A stretch of DNA of 48,658 nucleotides from CAZSBB01 sp964605235 (GTDB taxonomy: Bacteria > Planctomycetota > Phycisphaerae > Phycisphaerales > Phycisphaeraceae). Below are positions 1-8,610 of this stretch, piece by piece (the first letter of the stretch is position 1; every line of letters starts with the position of its first letter). A program made the translations under genes and the position numbers. Location of the stretch: assembly GCA_964605235.1 (NCBI GenBank), contig CAZSBB010000046.1, forward strand, positions 1 to 48,658. The letters are read 5' to 3'. Under the pieces are notes generated by a model. That model had not been told where the DNA came from, did no database searches, and worked only from the letters and a program-made list of their open reading frames with translations.

Positions 1-53
<53 letters not shown>

Positions 54-88
54 CGATGCGAGCGCTGACTTGTCGCTACCATGCCTGC

Positions 89-457
89 ATGATTGTCTAC
101 TGCTGCAGCGATTTGATTTTCGCCACCCGCATCCGCGCCACCGCCGAGCCGCTGGGCGTGGTCACGCGCCCGGTGCGGAATCCGCAGATGCTGGCGGATC
201 GGCTGGCGCAGGTGGACGACGGCAAAGCGAACGAGCCGGTCAGTGCGTTGATGGTGGATCTCGACACCGGGGAGCAGGGGTTGGAGCTGATCCGCCAGTT
301 CAAGGCGAGCGCCCCGGCGTTGCCCGTGGTGGCGTTTGGCGCGCATGTGGCGGTCGAGCTGCTCGCCGCCGCGCGGGAAGCCGGGGCGGAGCAGGTGATG
401 CCGCGGGGCCAGTTCGTCACCGTGTTGCCGCAGTTGCTCCAGCGCTACGCGCGGTAA
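89..457 (+). CDS. Small receiver (REC)-like protein
   Basis: A 122-residue protein that has the shape of a stand-alone response-regulator receiver domain. The pattern is a strand with DLIFATRI near the start, a central strand ending in VDLD where the phospho-acceptor would sit, PVVAFGAH as the strand that normally carries the conserved Thr/Ser, and a final helix QLLQRYAR. The acidic pair normally found at the end of strand 1 is reduced to a single D, and the conserved Lys of strand 5 appears to be replaced (EQVMPRG). It may therefore be a degenerate, phosphorylation-independent receiver. The ATG at 89 is chosen because the fold begins there; an in-frame ATG at 56 abuts the poly-G tract. No output domain is present. 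The REC assignment is an inference from fold pattern only. Confidence 0.6.
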   Translation: MIVYCCSDLIFATRIRATAEPLGVVTRPVRNPQMLADRLAQVDDGKANEPVSALMVDLDTGEQGLELIRQFKASAPALPVVAFGAHVAVELLAAAREAGAEQVMPRGQFVTVLPQLLQRYAR

Positions 458-574
458 GCCGCCCTTCCCCCCGCAGGGGTCGGCCGGCGACCAGCAGTCA
501 TCACATGGGTAAGGGATTCAACCGCGCGCCGCCCGGGTTTTATCATGCCCCGCTGGCGTCCCTGAATTTCAACC

Positions 575-2557
575 GTGCTGATTGCCGCCGCCGACGTCCC
601 GGCCCCGGAGTATTGCCTGGTGCTGCCCGAACCTTCCGCCCATCCGCGTCTGCTGTGCCATGCCGCCGACCTGCTGCCGATCCGCCAGCGTCTGGCCCAA
701 CCCGCCCTCGCCCCCGCCTATGCCGCCCTGCGCCAGTTGGGCGAACACCTGCTGGACCCGGCGCACCCGCAGTACCTGAACCATCACGACCATCAGCATG
801 ACCTGTGGGTGCACCGCCACGGCATATTCCAGGTGGTCAACGCCCTGGAAACGCTGGCGATCCTGCACCTGCTCACCGGCGACGCCCGCTATGCCGTCCA
901 CGCCCGCGACACGCTCATGGCGCTCATCGACCACGGCCTAGCGGAACAGCCGACCATCGCCTACGGCGAGCCCTACCCCGGCTGGCGCCGCTACCTCGGG
1001 CACGACAAGGGCAAACTCGCCCGCGCCTGCGCCTGGGTGTATGACACTTGCTTCGCTCACTTCACCGTCGAACAACGGCAACGCTTCGCGGCCTTCGCGC
1101 GCGAAAGCATCGAGATGGCGCAGGCGGTCGCCCGCGGCGACATGGACCAGGTCGCCAACAACCGCGGCGTGCGCGGGCTGCTGGTGGCGCCGTGGTACTA
1201 CCTCGCCCTGGAAGGCGACGGCGATCTGCCCCAGGATCCCAAAGCAATCTACCGCACCGCCGAGAGCACCATCAATCTCCACCTGTGCCACACCATGGAC
1301 GTGCACGGCGCGCCCTATGAAGGCGCCAACTATGTCGTGCTGGGCTGGCTGGCGTCGCTGCTCGACGCGCTGGAACGCCGCGGCCTGCCGACGCCGCTGC
1401 GCGACTGGCGCTTCGAACGCCTGAGCCACTATTTCCTCTATGAACTGCTGCCCGGCGGCGGCAGCGTCAACAACCTCAACGACTGCGACCATCCCGCCGG
1501 CTCCGCCACGCACTTCCTGCACCTGCTGGGCACTCCCGCCGGCGCACTCATTCCCTGGCTCACCCGCCAGCTGGATCTGCACCCGACCCGCAGCTCGGCC
1601 TTGACCGACGCCCAGCAGATCGACCCGGGCCGCTTCTGGACTTTCGCCCGCTGGTGGGATCAGGCCGCCCCCGTCCGCACCCCCGCCGAACTGGGCTTTC
1701 CGGTCGCACACCACTTCCCGCAGCGCGGCATCGCCTGCCTGCGCACCGGCTGGGACCGCGACGACCTGCTGGCGTCCCACTTCTGCGGCCGGCAGGAGCG
1801 CCGCTGCCATCGCCAGGGCGACTACAACCACGTCAGCTTCTACGCCCTGGGCGAGTGCTTCCTCGCCGACGCCGGCTATGGCCAGCTCAAAGGCGCGCGC
1901 GACATGACCCAGGCGGTCGACCGCTGGTACCAGGACACGCAGGTGCACAACTGCGTGATGCTCAACGGGCGCGGCTTCCGCACCGTCTGGCACGAGACCG
2001 GCTGGGGCGAAGGACAACAGCTCGACTTCATCCACACCGATCAGTTCGACAGCGCCCTGGGCGATGCCGCCGGCGCGGTGGCGGCCGCGCCGCGCGCCCG
2101 CCGGGCGCTGCGGCGCACCGTGCTGGTCAAAGCCGGCCCGGCGCGCTATCTGGCGGTGATCGACGTCAACGAACTGGACAATCAACCCGTCACCGCCCAG
2201 CACACCTGGCAAACGCTGCCGGGCCAGACCATCGCGCTGACGGACGCGGGTTTTGTTATTCGCGCCGGCGCGCAGCGCTGTGAAGCGGTGGTGTTCAGCC
2301 CGCAGAAAATCACCCGCGAACTGGGCGAAATCGTGCTTCCGCAGGTGCGGCTGAGCGCGACCGCGCCAGTGACGGAAATGGTGACGCTGTTCGTCCCCCG
2401 CCAGGCGGAGGAATTGATGCCGCGAATGACGATCGAACGCCTGGGCGTGGGTGAGTACGTCATCACCTGCGCGTTGGATGGGCAGCATTCCCGCCTGCAC
2501 GCCAGCACCACGGTGGTGGGCCCGTTGCAGAAGCCGATGCCGATCACGCTGACCTGA
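575..2557 (+). CDS. Heparinase II/III-family polysaccharide lyase
   Basis: A 660-residue protein with the two-part layout of heparinase II/III-like lyases. An N-terminal alpha/alpha-toroid half (about residues 20-350, with NNRGVRG and the HGAPYEGANY segment) is followed by a beta-sandwich half starting near the RQGDYNHVSFYALGE motif (about residue 410), which matches the family block around the catalytic/metal His (typically H-x-D-x-N/G-h-F). Such enzymes cleave uronate-containing polysaccharides by beta-elimination. No clear signal peptide is visible from the GTG start at 575, so it may be intracellular, or the real start may differ. It is not in an operon; its TGA runs directly into a palindromic repeat. 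The substrate cannot be predicted, but its closeness to a glycan-synthesis locus is suggestive. Confidence 0.85.
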   Translation: MLIAAADVPAPEYCLVLPEPSAHPRLLCHAADLLPIRQRLAQPALAPAYAALRQLGEHLLDPAHPQYLNHHDHQHDLWVHRHGIFQVVNALETLAILHLLTGDARYAVHARDTLMALIDHGLAEQPTIAYGEPYPGWRRYLGHDKGKLARACAWVYDTCFAHFTVEQRQRFAAFARESIEMAQAVARGDMDQVANNRGVRGLLVAPWYYLALEGDGDLPQDPKAIYRTAESTINLHLCHTMDVHGAPYEGANYVVLGWLASLLDALERRGLPTPLRDWRFERLSHYFLYELLPGGGSVNNLNDCDHPAGSATHFLHLLGTPAGALIPWLTRQLDLHPTRSSALTDAQQIDPGRFWTFARWWDQAAPVRTPAELGFPVAHHFPQRGIACLRTGWDRDDLLASHFCGRQERRCHRQGDYNHVSFYALGECFLADAGYGQLKGARDMTQAVDRWYQDTQVHNCVMLNGRGFRTVWHETGWGEGQQLDFIHTDQFDSALGDAAGAVAAAPRARRALRRTVLVKAGPARYLAVIDVNELDNQPVTAQHTWQTLPGQTIALTDAGFVIRAGAQRCEAVVFSPQKITRELGEIVLPQVRLSATAPVTEMVTLFVPRQAEELMPRMTIERLGVGEYVITCALDGQHSRLHASTTVVGPLQKPMPITLT

Positions 2558-2671
2558 CGAGCCCGAAGCGTGAGCGCGGGGCTGGGCGCGGGGTCGCCGG
2601 GGCGGCTGTGGTGAACCATAAATTGCTTGGCAACCGGTGGCGTAGCCCGTCGCTGACGCTTCCGGCTCGTC
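2557..2671. repeat. Planctomycete-type palindromic repeat, copy A
   Basis: An imperfect inverted repeat. The left arm begins ACGAGCCCGAAGCGTGAGCG at 2557, and the right arm at 2641-2671 contains GTCGCTGACGCTTCCGGCTC, its near complement. A middle section contains GGTGAACCATAAATTG. A second full copy starts at 2711, and partial or diverged copies lie at 8742 and 26156. The left arm overlaps the last base of the lyase stop codon. Confidence 0.85.
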
Positions 2672-2710
2672 AAGCAGATGCCCCGCGCTCTTCCATGGAA
2701 CCTTGCCTGA

Positions 2711-2826
2711 ACGAGCCCGAAGCGTGAGCGAGGGGTTGGGCGCGGTGGGCGGCAAAGCGTCGTTGGTGAACCACAAATCACATGGAAACCGGAGACGTAG
2801 CCCGTCGCTGACGCTTCCGGCTCGTC
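2711..2826. repeat. Planctomycete-type palindromic repeat, copy B
   Basis: Same architecture as the copy at 2557-2671: the left arm at 2711 is near-identical, the right arm at 2796-2826 is identical over about 30 bases, and the middle (GGTGAACCACAAATCACATG) is similar but not identical. The two copies are direct tandem neighbours, 39 bases apart, between the lyase and the end of lutC (convergent genes). They could also act as a bidirectional transcription stop. Confidence 0.85.
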
Positions 2827-2856
2827 AAGCAAAAAACCGCGTGACGCGATGTCTGC

Positions 2857-3582
2857 TTATGCGTCTTCCACCAGCAGGATGTGCACCGCCGCCGGGCCGT
2901 GGACGCCGGTGATTAGCACGCCTTCGATGTCGGCGGTCTTGGATGGGCCGGTGATGAAGGAGATGCTCGAGGGCATGCCCTGAGCGCTGCGATCCACTCG
3001 GCTGCGCCAGAAGTCGATCATGTCGGGCCAGATCTGGCTGGCGCGCAGCACCGCGAAATGCAGCGGACAGATCAGCGACAAGCCCCGGCTGGTGTCGGCG
3101 CCGCTGGTGCAGACCAGGGTGCCGCTTTCCGCCAGCGCGCCTTGCACATCGGTGACGCCAGCATCGGTGTCGAACTGGCGATCGACGCCCGCCCGCCCGC
3201 GCCAGTCGATCAGCGTGAAGCCCGCCCGCTGCAACGACTCGCGCCACGGGCCGGTCGCCGCCAAGGCGTCGGAGAGCGCCACACTTTTGGCGCTGCCGAC
3301 GGTCAGCAGTTCCGCCAGCAGCGCGGGGGCGTCCTGCTGCCGGGTGCGATGGACATTCATGCCCACCGCCTGGGCGCGCTGGGTGAACAGCACGGGCAAG
3401 TCATCGCTGGCGTGCGCCAGACGGGCGAGGGATTCATCCACCAGCGGAGCCGGCTCACGCGGGGGGCGGGTGGCGCTGCGCCCCAGCGCCGCATGGATCG
3501 GAGCAAAGAACGCAGCGCGGTCGGCTCCGGGGGTTCCGGGGGTGCCGGGAGTTTGTTTCGAGTGGGGAGCGGATTGGCTCAT
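2857..3582 (-). CDS. lutC: LutC/YkgG-type LUD-domain protein, lactate utilisation
   Basis: A 241-residue LUD-domain protein, the third subunit of the LutABC iron-sulfur lactate oxidase that converts L-lactate to pyruvate in the cytoplasm. Family features visible are the segment VTDVQGALAESGTLV (the conserved 'A-E-[ST]-G-[TS]' block), the following LSLICPLHFAVL, and the C-terminal SSISFITGPSKTADIEG / GVHGP signature. The N-terminal 25 residues are a Pro/Gly/Thr-rich extension of low complexity. The ATG at 3582 overlaps the lutB stop by 4 nt (ATGA), so translation is probably coupled. It is the last gene of lutABC. Confidence 0.93.
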   Translation of the reverse strand: MSQSAPHSKQTPGTPGTPGADRAAFFAPIHAALGRSATRPPREPAPLVDESLARLAHASDDLPVLFTQRAQAVGMNVHRTRQQDAPALLAELLTVGSAKSVALSDALAATGPWRESLQRAGFTLIDWRGRAGVDRQFDTDAGVTDVQGALAESGTLVCTSGADTSRGLSLICPLHFAVLRASQIWPDMIDFWRSRVDRSAQGMPSSISFITGPSKTADIEGVLITGVHGPAAVHILLVEDA

Positions 3583-5159
3583 GCTTTTTCACGCTCCGAC
3601 TGATGCTGGTCCCACCACTGGCGGAAGCCCTGCGCCGGCGGGGTGGGCAGGTCGCGCTGGCTGGTCCAGCCGGCGACGGGGCCGGGCATTTTGCTCACGT
3701 AGCCCCGGGTGCTGTAGGGGTCATCCTTGCGCGCTTTGCCCAGCAGGCGCAGGAAGATGCTGCTGAGTTTGCCGCCCAGTTGGTAGGTCCATTTTTCGCG
3801 GAGCATGATGCTCCAGACGCGGAAGAACAGGCGGTCGAACCATTTGTCGTGGCGTCCGCCGATGAGTTCGCTGCGCAGCTGGATGAGGTATTTGGGAATG
3901 TTGATGTGGACCGGGCAGGCTTCATAGCAGGCGCCGCAGAGGCTCGACGCGTAGGGCAGGTCTTTGTAGTTCGCCAGGCCGCGGAACATGGGAGTGATGA
4001 GCGCGCCGATGGGCCCCGAGTACACCGCGCCATAGGAGTGGCCGCCGATCTTGCGGTAGACGGGGCAGGCGTTGAGGCACGCGCCGCAGCGGATGCAGCG
4101 GAGCATCTCACGGGTTTCAGGTTTGAGGATTTCGCTCCGGCCGTTGTCCACGAGGATGATGTGCATTTCCTCGGGGCCGTCGGGTTCATTGGCGCGGCGC
4201 GGGCCGGTCATGAAATGGGTGTAACAGGTCAGCGGCTGGGAGGTGGCGCTGCGGGCGAGCAGCTTGAGCAGCACACCCAGGTGGTCCAGCGCGGGCACCA
4301 TTTTCTCAATGCCGACGAACGCGACGTGCACCTTGGGCACGCTGGTGCACAGCCGGCCGTTGCCTTCGTTGGTGCAGATGACCACGCTGCCTGAGTCGGC
4401 GACGAGGAAGTTTCCGCCGGAGATGCCCAGGTCCGCCTGCCGATACTTTTCGCGCAGATGCTCGCGGGCGATGCGCGTCAGCTCGGCGGGGTCCTCGGTG
4501 TAGGGCGCGCCCAGTTCACGGGTGAACGCCCGGGCGACGGCAGTGCGGTCCTTGTGGATGATCGGCTGCACAATGTGCGATGGCGCGTCATCATCAATCT
4601 GCACAATGAACTCGCCCAGGTCGGTTTCCACCACTTCCACGCCCAGCCCTTCCAGCTCCGGCAGCAACTGAATCTCTTCCGTCACCATCGACTTGCTCTT
4701 GACGCACAGCTTGCTGCCATGCTGTTTGGCGATGGCGCAGCAAATGGCGTTGGCGTCGGCGGCGGTGGCGGCGAAATGCACCTGCGCCCCGGCGGCGGTG
4801 GCGTTGCCGATGAACTGCTCGAGGTAGTAATCCAGATGGTCGAGCGTGTGCTGCTTGATGCTGCCGGCGAGCTGGCGCAGGGCGTTGTAATTAGCGCCAA
4901 ACGCATCAGGACAATTGGACCGGCGGTTGCGGTCGCGGTACAGCGCTGCGTTGTTCACGAAGCGCTGCAGGTGCTCATCCTGCGTGGCGCGGCCGGCCCG
5001 CTGCGACAGGTCATACGGCAGTGACGGGAACAGCAGATCGTGCCCATGCACGGTCAGTTCCACAGGCGTGTCCGCCCCCGGATGGGTCGCGGTTCCGGCG
5101 GCGCTGCCATGCGCGTTGCCTTGGGAACTTCCGGGGGCGGGGGGGGCGTGGTTAGTCAC
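3579..5159 (-). CDS. lutB: LutB-type iron-sulfur protein, lactate utilisation
   Basis: A 526-residue LUD plus ferredoxin-type protein. The N-terminal two thirds are the LUD domain (VKSKSMVTEEI near residue 155 and ISGGNFLVADSGSVV further on). They are followed by two 4Fe-4S cluster motifs, CIRCGACLNACPVY (about residues 355-368) and CGACYEACPVHI (about 406-417), as in LutB. It should pass electrons from lactate oxidation towards the respiratory chain together with LutA and LutC. The GTG at 5159 is preferred to upstream frames because AAAGGAG lies about 11 nt before it; this makes it overlap the lutA end by 8 nt. Length and motif order are normal for the family. Confidence 0.95.
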   Translation of the reverse strand: MTNHAPPAPGSSQGNAHGSAAGTATHPGADTPVELTVHGHDLLFPSLPYDLSQRAGRATQDEHLQRFVNNAALYRDRNRRSNCPDAFGANYNALRQLAGSIKQHTLDHLDYYLEQFIGNATAAGAQVHFAATAADANAICCAIAKQHGSKLCVKSKSMVTEEIQLLPELEGLGVEVVETDLGEFIVQIDDDAPSHIVQPIIHKDRTAVARAFTRELGAPYTEDPAELTRIAREHLREKYRQADLGISGGNFLVADSGSVVICTNEGNGRLCTSVPKVHVAFVGIEKMVPALDHLGVLLKLLARSATSQPLTCYTHFMTGPRRANEPDGPEEMHIILVDNGRSEILKPETREMLRCIRCGACLNACPVYRKIGGHSYGAVYSGPIGALITPMFRGLANYKDLPYASSLCGACYEACPVHINIPKYLIQLRSELIGGRHDKWFDRLFFRVWSIMLREKWTYQLGGKLSSIFLRLLGKARKDDPYSTRGYVSKMPGPVAGWTSQRDLPTPPAQGFRQWWDQHQSEREKA

Positions 5160-5934
5160 GGAGCACGCTCCTTTGCGCCGGGTCGGATTTTTCCAGCAGG
5201 CCCAGGCCCTCGGCAATGACTTCCGCGAGGCTGATGAAGCCCACATCCAGCCGCTCGCGCCGGCAGGCGCCCGCGATGTTCATGGTGCAGCCGGCGTCGT
5301 TGCTGATGACGGTGGGAGCAGCGGTTTCGCGCAGGCAGGTGATCTTGTCGCGCACCATGGTGCCGCTGATCTGCGGATATTTCATGGCGAAGGTGCCGCC
5401 GAAGCCGCAGCACTGTTCGCTTTTTTCCAGGGGGATGTAGTCAAGTCCTTCAATCTGTTTGAGCAGATTGACGACGGGCGCTCCGCCGCCGGGCACGCCG
5501 ACGCCGCGCAGGTGGCAGGAGTAGTGGTAGGTGACTTTGCCTTCCCACTTGCAGCCTAAGGCGCGCAGGTCGACCTTGAGCACGTTGATCAGGAAGTTGA
5601 TGAACTCGTGGGTGCGATGGACCACATGCTCAGCCGCGTGGGCGTAAGCGTGGTCATCCTTGAGCAGGTCGAGGTAGTAGTCGTGCACCATCGCGGCACA
5701 GGAGCCCGAGGGGGTGACGATGTAATCCTCATGCTCAAAGATGCGGACAAAGCGTTTGGCGAGCGCGCGGGTGTCGTCGTGGTAGCCGGTGTTGTACATC
5801 GGCTGGCCGCAGCAGGTCTGCTCACGGGGAAAGGTGACGGTGCAGCCCAGGTGCTCAAGCACCTTGACCACCGCGATGGCGGTGCGCGGGTAGAACTGAT
5901 CCGCCAGACAGGTGACAAACAGGGCGACTTTCAT
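5152..5934 (-). CDS. lutA: LutA-type CCG-domain protein, lactate utilisation
   Basis: A 260-residue protein with two cysteine-rich CCG domains. The first contains CLADQFYP and CCGQPMYNTGY (about residues 39-48); the second contains SCHLRG and CCGFGGTFA (about 174-182). This is the LutA/GlpC-C-terminal type that binds an iron-sulfur cluster and forms the lactate oxidase with LutB and LutC. The start MKVALFVTCLADQF is the family N-terminus, so longer upstream frames are rejected. It is the first gene of lutABC and is divergent from the HAD phosphatase gene 79 bp away. No Shine-Dalgarno is seen, and a candidate promoter lies so close that the mRNA could be almost leaderless. Confidence 0.95.
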   Translation of the reverse strand: MKVALFVTCLADQFYPRTAIAVVKVLEHLGCTVTFPREQTCCGQPMYNTGYHDDTRALAKRFVRIFEHEDYIVTPSGSCAAMVHDYYLDLLKDDHAYAHAAEHVVHRTHEFINFLINVLKVDLRALGCKWEGKVTYHYSCHLRGVGVPGGGAPVVNLLKQIEGLDYIPLEKSEQCCGFGGTFAMKYPQISGTMVRDKITCLRETAAPTVISNDAGCTMNIAGACRRERLDVGFISLAEVIAEGLGLLEKSDPAQRSVLRD

Positions 5935-5942
5935 CACCGGCA

Positions 5943-5971
5943 AGTTTAGGTTCGTCGGGAGCATCCGACAA
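5943..5971 (-). promoter_or_regulatory. Candidate sigma-70-type promoter of lutABC
   Basis: On the minus strand TTGTCG (5966-5971) and TAAACT (5943-5948) are separated by 17 bases, each matching the sigma-70 consensus at four of six positions. Transcription would begin within about 1-3 nt of the lutA ATG (5934), implying a leaderless message, which fits the absence of a ribosome-binding site. Sequence inference only. Confidence 0.4.
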
Positions 5972-6013
5972 AGCGCCGGGCAGGTTGATGCAGCGCTCAC
6001 TACCATACGCCGC

Positions 6014-6823
6014 ATGAAGCTGAGCGACTATGACGCGGTGCTGTTCGACATGGATGGCACGCTGTATCACGACACGCACCCGCTGCCGGGCGCGGTGGAA
6101 TTGCTGCGCGAGCTGAGTCGGCGGGGGCAGCCGTTCGCCTGTCTGACCAACGCCGGCTGGCGCACGCCCGCGCAGGTGCTCGAGCGCGTGGCGGGCATGG
6201 GCATCGCGCTGCAGGCGCAGCAGTTGCACACGGCAGCGCAGGCGGTGTGCGATTGGATCATGTCGCGCTGGCCAGGGGGGCGGGTGTGTTGTTTCACCGG
6301 CAATGCGCTCGAGACCTTGCTGCGGGAAGCCGGGGCGACGCTGGTGACGGAAGCGAACGAGCCGTGCGACGTGGTGGCGGTGGCGGGTCACATGCATGTG
6401 GAGGGGACGTTTGATCTGCAGCGCTCGGGGATCGTGATCAGCCAACTCCGCAAGGGTTTGCCGATGGTGGTCACCTGCCGCGACCGGGTGTATCCGGTGC
6501 CCACCGGCTGGGCGATCGGCTCGGGCAGTCTGGGGGCGCTGTTCGCTTATGCAGGGAACGTACCCGCCGAGCGCATCACGCATGTGGGCAAGCCGAATCC
6601 CGAGTTCTTCCAACCGTTGCTGGCGCGGCTGGGCGCAGCGCCATCGCGTTGCCTGCTGGTGGGCGACAACCTGGAATCCGACATCCGGGGCGGGCACGCG
6701 GTGGGCATGCAGACGGCCCTGGTGCTCAGTGGGGTGGCGACCGCCGAGCAGGCGCGGGTGGCTGATCCCGCGCCCGATGCGGTGTTCGCCGACCTGGCGG
6801 AACTGCTGGCGCGGTGCGGGTGA
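6014..6823 (+). CDS. HAD-superfamily IIA (NagD-like) phosphatase
   Basis: A 269-residue HAD hydrolase. Motif I is DMDGTLY (about residues 12-18), with both nucleophile and acid aspartates. Motif II is TNAGWR, typical of the NagD/p-nitrophenylphosphatase group, where the usual form is T-N-N. The conserved Lys is in GKPNPEFF, and motif IV is LVGDNLESDIRGG with three acidic residues. The C2-type cap between motifs II and III places it in subclass IIA, enzymes that remove phosphate from small molecules such as nucleotides, phosphoglycolate or pyridoxal phosphate. The substrate cannot be assigned. The ATG at 6014 is used because motif I follows at the usual distance. It is a single gene, divergent from lutA. 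Confidence 0.9.
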   Translation: MKLSDYDAVLFDMDGTLYHDTHPLPGAVELLRELSRRGQPFACLTNAGWRTPAQVLERVAGMGIALQAQQLHTAAQAVCDWIMSRWPGGRVCCFTGNALETLLREAGATLVTEANEPCDVVAVAGHMHVEGTFDLQRSGIVISQLRKGLPMVVTCRDRVYPVPTGWAIGSGSLGALFAYAGNVPAERITHVGKPNPEFFQPLLARLGAAPSRCLLVGDNLESDIRGGHAVGMQTALVLSGVATAEQARVADPAPDAVFADLAELLARCG

Positions 6824-7133
6824 TGTGCCAACGGGGGCGAACGCGCTGAGCATTTAGCCCTGGGTCAATGACCCGGGGCTACGGGTCCTGCGGATCGAGC
6901 GTGGAGGTGCCGACGGCCGAGCCTTGGTTCGACCCAATCGGGCCAATATCAGGACCAAGCCGGCTCCGAACCCGCGATTGGCCCCCTCGGCGGTCTGACC
7001 AAACGTACCGCCGGGCCCGCCGGAGGTGATTTTCCTTGCTCGTGAGACTGGAACGAGGCTACGTTGACACTAGGCCCCAAGCCGGCGCTCTGGTTCATGC
7101 CGACGTGCTGCCGGGTAAATCAGGAGACCCGCC
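6824..7133. other. 310-bp intergenic stretch without a recognisable gene
   Basis: Apart from the hairpin repeat at 6854-6881 the only structure I see is an 8-bp inverted repeat, GGGCCAAT (6940-6947) and ATTGGCCC (6977-6984), with a 29-base loop. A perfect TTGACA at 7064-7069 has no convincing -10 box 16-18 bases downstream. The promoter of the prepilin-like gene must lie here but cannot be fixed. Confidence 0.5.
6854..6881. repeat. 13-3-13 hairpin repeat, copy 1 (decayed)
   Basis: The left arm TTAGCCCTGGGTC, a three-base loop (AAT) and the right arm GACCCGGGGCTAC form a hairpin with one G-T pair and one mismatched end. It shares the CATTTAGCC left flank with the copies at 12598 and 28391. 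It sits just after the HAD gene and could act as a stem-loop terminator, but it has no T-run. Confidence 0.75.
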
Positions 7134-7862
7134 ATGGTCAACCGTGCTCATCGTCAGGGATTCACGCTGATTGAACTGCTGGTGGTGATTTCCATCATTT
7201 CCCTGCTCATCTCCATCCTCCTGCCGGCGCTGGCCAAGGCGCGCATGGCGGCGCAGGACACGCAGTGCAAGTCCAACCTCCGCCAGATCAGCACCGCCTC
7301 GGCGCTCTACACCCAGGACCACAAAGACTACCTGATCGCCTCTTATCGCTTCGGCTCGATCGGCTGGGTCAGCACCAATCTGCAATTCGGCCTCAACGGG
7401 CTCAACTACATCAGCGGCGCCGCCAACCCCAAAGCCACCCAGTGCGCCAGCAACCCCATGCGCTGGCCCATCGACTATTTCCCCACCACCTACACCGTCA
7501 ACCAGCAGATCCACCCCCAGGACCTGGTCAATCCCGCCGGCACTTTTCGCAATCTCAACGAAGTCAAATACATCCACAGCCGCGTGGTCGATTACCTCGA
7601 AGGCAACAACTATTACAACTACGCCGGCAGCACGGTCGCCAACCGCGATCGCGTCGCCACCAGCACCGCTCACAACGGCAACTTCGGGTACTGGCACATG
7701 GGCGGCTCCGATCCCTACGGCAAAGGCGCCGACGGAGCGTACGGCAACCTCGTCATGCTCGACGGCCATGTCGATGTCGCCACCCTCAACAGCTCCACCA
7801 ACACCACCACTTCCGCCACCTTCGACCTGCACCGCAGCCGCCTGACCTTCTACTACAAGTAA
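7134..7862 (+). CDS. Prepilin-like protein with H-X9-DG tail
   Basis: A 242-residue type IV pilin/pseudopilin-like protein. The N-terminus RQGFTLIELLVVISIISLL (residues 8-26) is the prepilin peptidase site (G|F, with Glu at +5) followed by the hydrophobic helix. The C-terminal part has the planctomycete H-X9-DG processing-associated pattern (GNLVMLDGHVDV, about residues 205-216). Such proteins are numerous in Planctomycetota, and most are probably pseudopilins of a type II secretion-like or adhesive system. The protein should be inserted in the inner membrane and cleaved by a PilD-like peptidase. AGGAGA lies 8 nt before the ATG. It is a single gene with no other pilus genes nearby. Confidence 0.93.
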   Translation: MVNRAHRQGFTLIELLVVISIISLLISILLPALAKARMAAQDTQCKSNLRQISTASALYTQDHKDYLIASYRFGSIGWVSTNLQFGLNGLNYISGAANPKATQCASNPMRWPIDYFPTTYTVNQQIHPQDLVNPAGTFRNLNEVKYIHSRVVDYLEGNNYYNYAGSTVANRDRVATSTAHNGNFGYWHMGGSDPYGKGADGAYGNLVMLDGHVDVATLNSSTNTTTSATFDLHRSRLTFYYK

Positions 7863-7983
7863 ACCCCGGCGACCGCCGGCCCCCCGCTTCATCCCGCCCC
7901 CGGCCCCCCACTTTCCTCGCCGCCTCCGCGCGCCTACAGTGTTCGCTTATCCATTCACCCGCATCCTGCAGGAGAGCGAACCC

Positions 7984-8610
7984 ATGCCCGTGACCCCGGC
8001 CGTCAGCCCCGAACAAGCCCCCGAAGGCGTCAAGAAAATCTACGACCGCATTGCCGAGACCATCGGCAACGGCGCGGTGCCCCTGGGCTACCAGATGATG
8101 GGCAATGTCGAATGCTTCGTGCAGGACAGCTACATGAACTATCGCAAGTTCATCCACGACGGCACCGGCCTGCTCGACGCCAAACAACGCAAAGCCGTCG
8201 TGCTCGCCTCCAGCAGCGCCATGAACTGCGTGCACTGCGTCCGCCATCACGCCAAGGACGCCGTCGCCGCCGGCACGCTCACCGACAGCGAAGTCGCCGA
8301 GGTGCTCGCGGTCACCGCCACCTGCGCCATGTACAACACCTACTACCGCTTCCGCGACCTGGCGGGCGATGACGCCTTCAAAGCCATGACCCCCGGCCTG
8401 CGCGCCCACACCTTTCAGAAAACCAGCCTCGGCGATCCGCTGGTCGAACTCATCAACGTCGTGGTCAGCAACATCAACAACTGCCACATGTGCACCTCGG
8501 GCCACGTCATGAAAGCCCTCAAGCTGGGCCTCTCGCGCGAACAGATTGACGAAGCCATCCGCATCAGCGCGACCATGGCGGCGTTCAACACCTTCCATCG
8601 CACACAGTGA
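7984..8610 (+). CDS. Double-domain AhpD-like (carboxymuconolactone decarboxylase-family) protein
   Basis: A 208-residue protein made of two AhpD/CMD-type helical domains. Each half has a CxxC-xxx-H element: CVHCVRHH at about residues 81-88 and CHMCTSGH at about 166-173. AhpD proteins use the two cysteines to reduce a partner peroxiredoxin (via lipoamide in mycobacteria) in peroxide defence. The first half has the extra His between the Cys residues but a Lys where AhpD has its proton-relay Glu (12 residues before the first Cys). The second half has that Glu (VELINVVV) but not the middle His. GGAGAG lies just upstream of the ATG at 7984, making this the preferred start. The exact substrate is unknown. 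Confidence 0.88.
   Translation: MPVTPAVSPEQAPEGVKKIYDRIAETIGNGAVPLGYQMMGNVECFVQDSYMNYRKFIHDGTGLLDAKQRKAVVLASSSAMNCVHCVRHHAKDAVAAGTLTDSEVAEVLAVTATCAMYNTYYRFRDLAGDDAFKAMTPGLRAHTFQKTSLGDPLVELINVVVSNINNCHMCTSGHVMKALKLGLSREQIDEAIRISATMAAFNTFHRTQ

Noticed and set aside
938..2832. Minus-strand open frames opposite the lyase and across the repeats at 2557-2826
   Set aside because: The parts outside the lyase are translations of the palindromic repeats, which produce short spurious proteins.
7064..7069. TTGACA as promoter of the prepilin-like gene
   Set aside because: No -10-like hexamer at 16-18 bases downstream.
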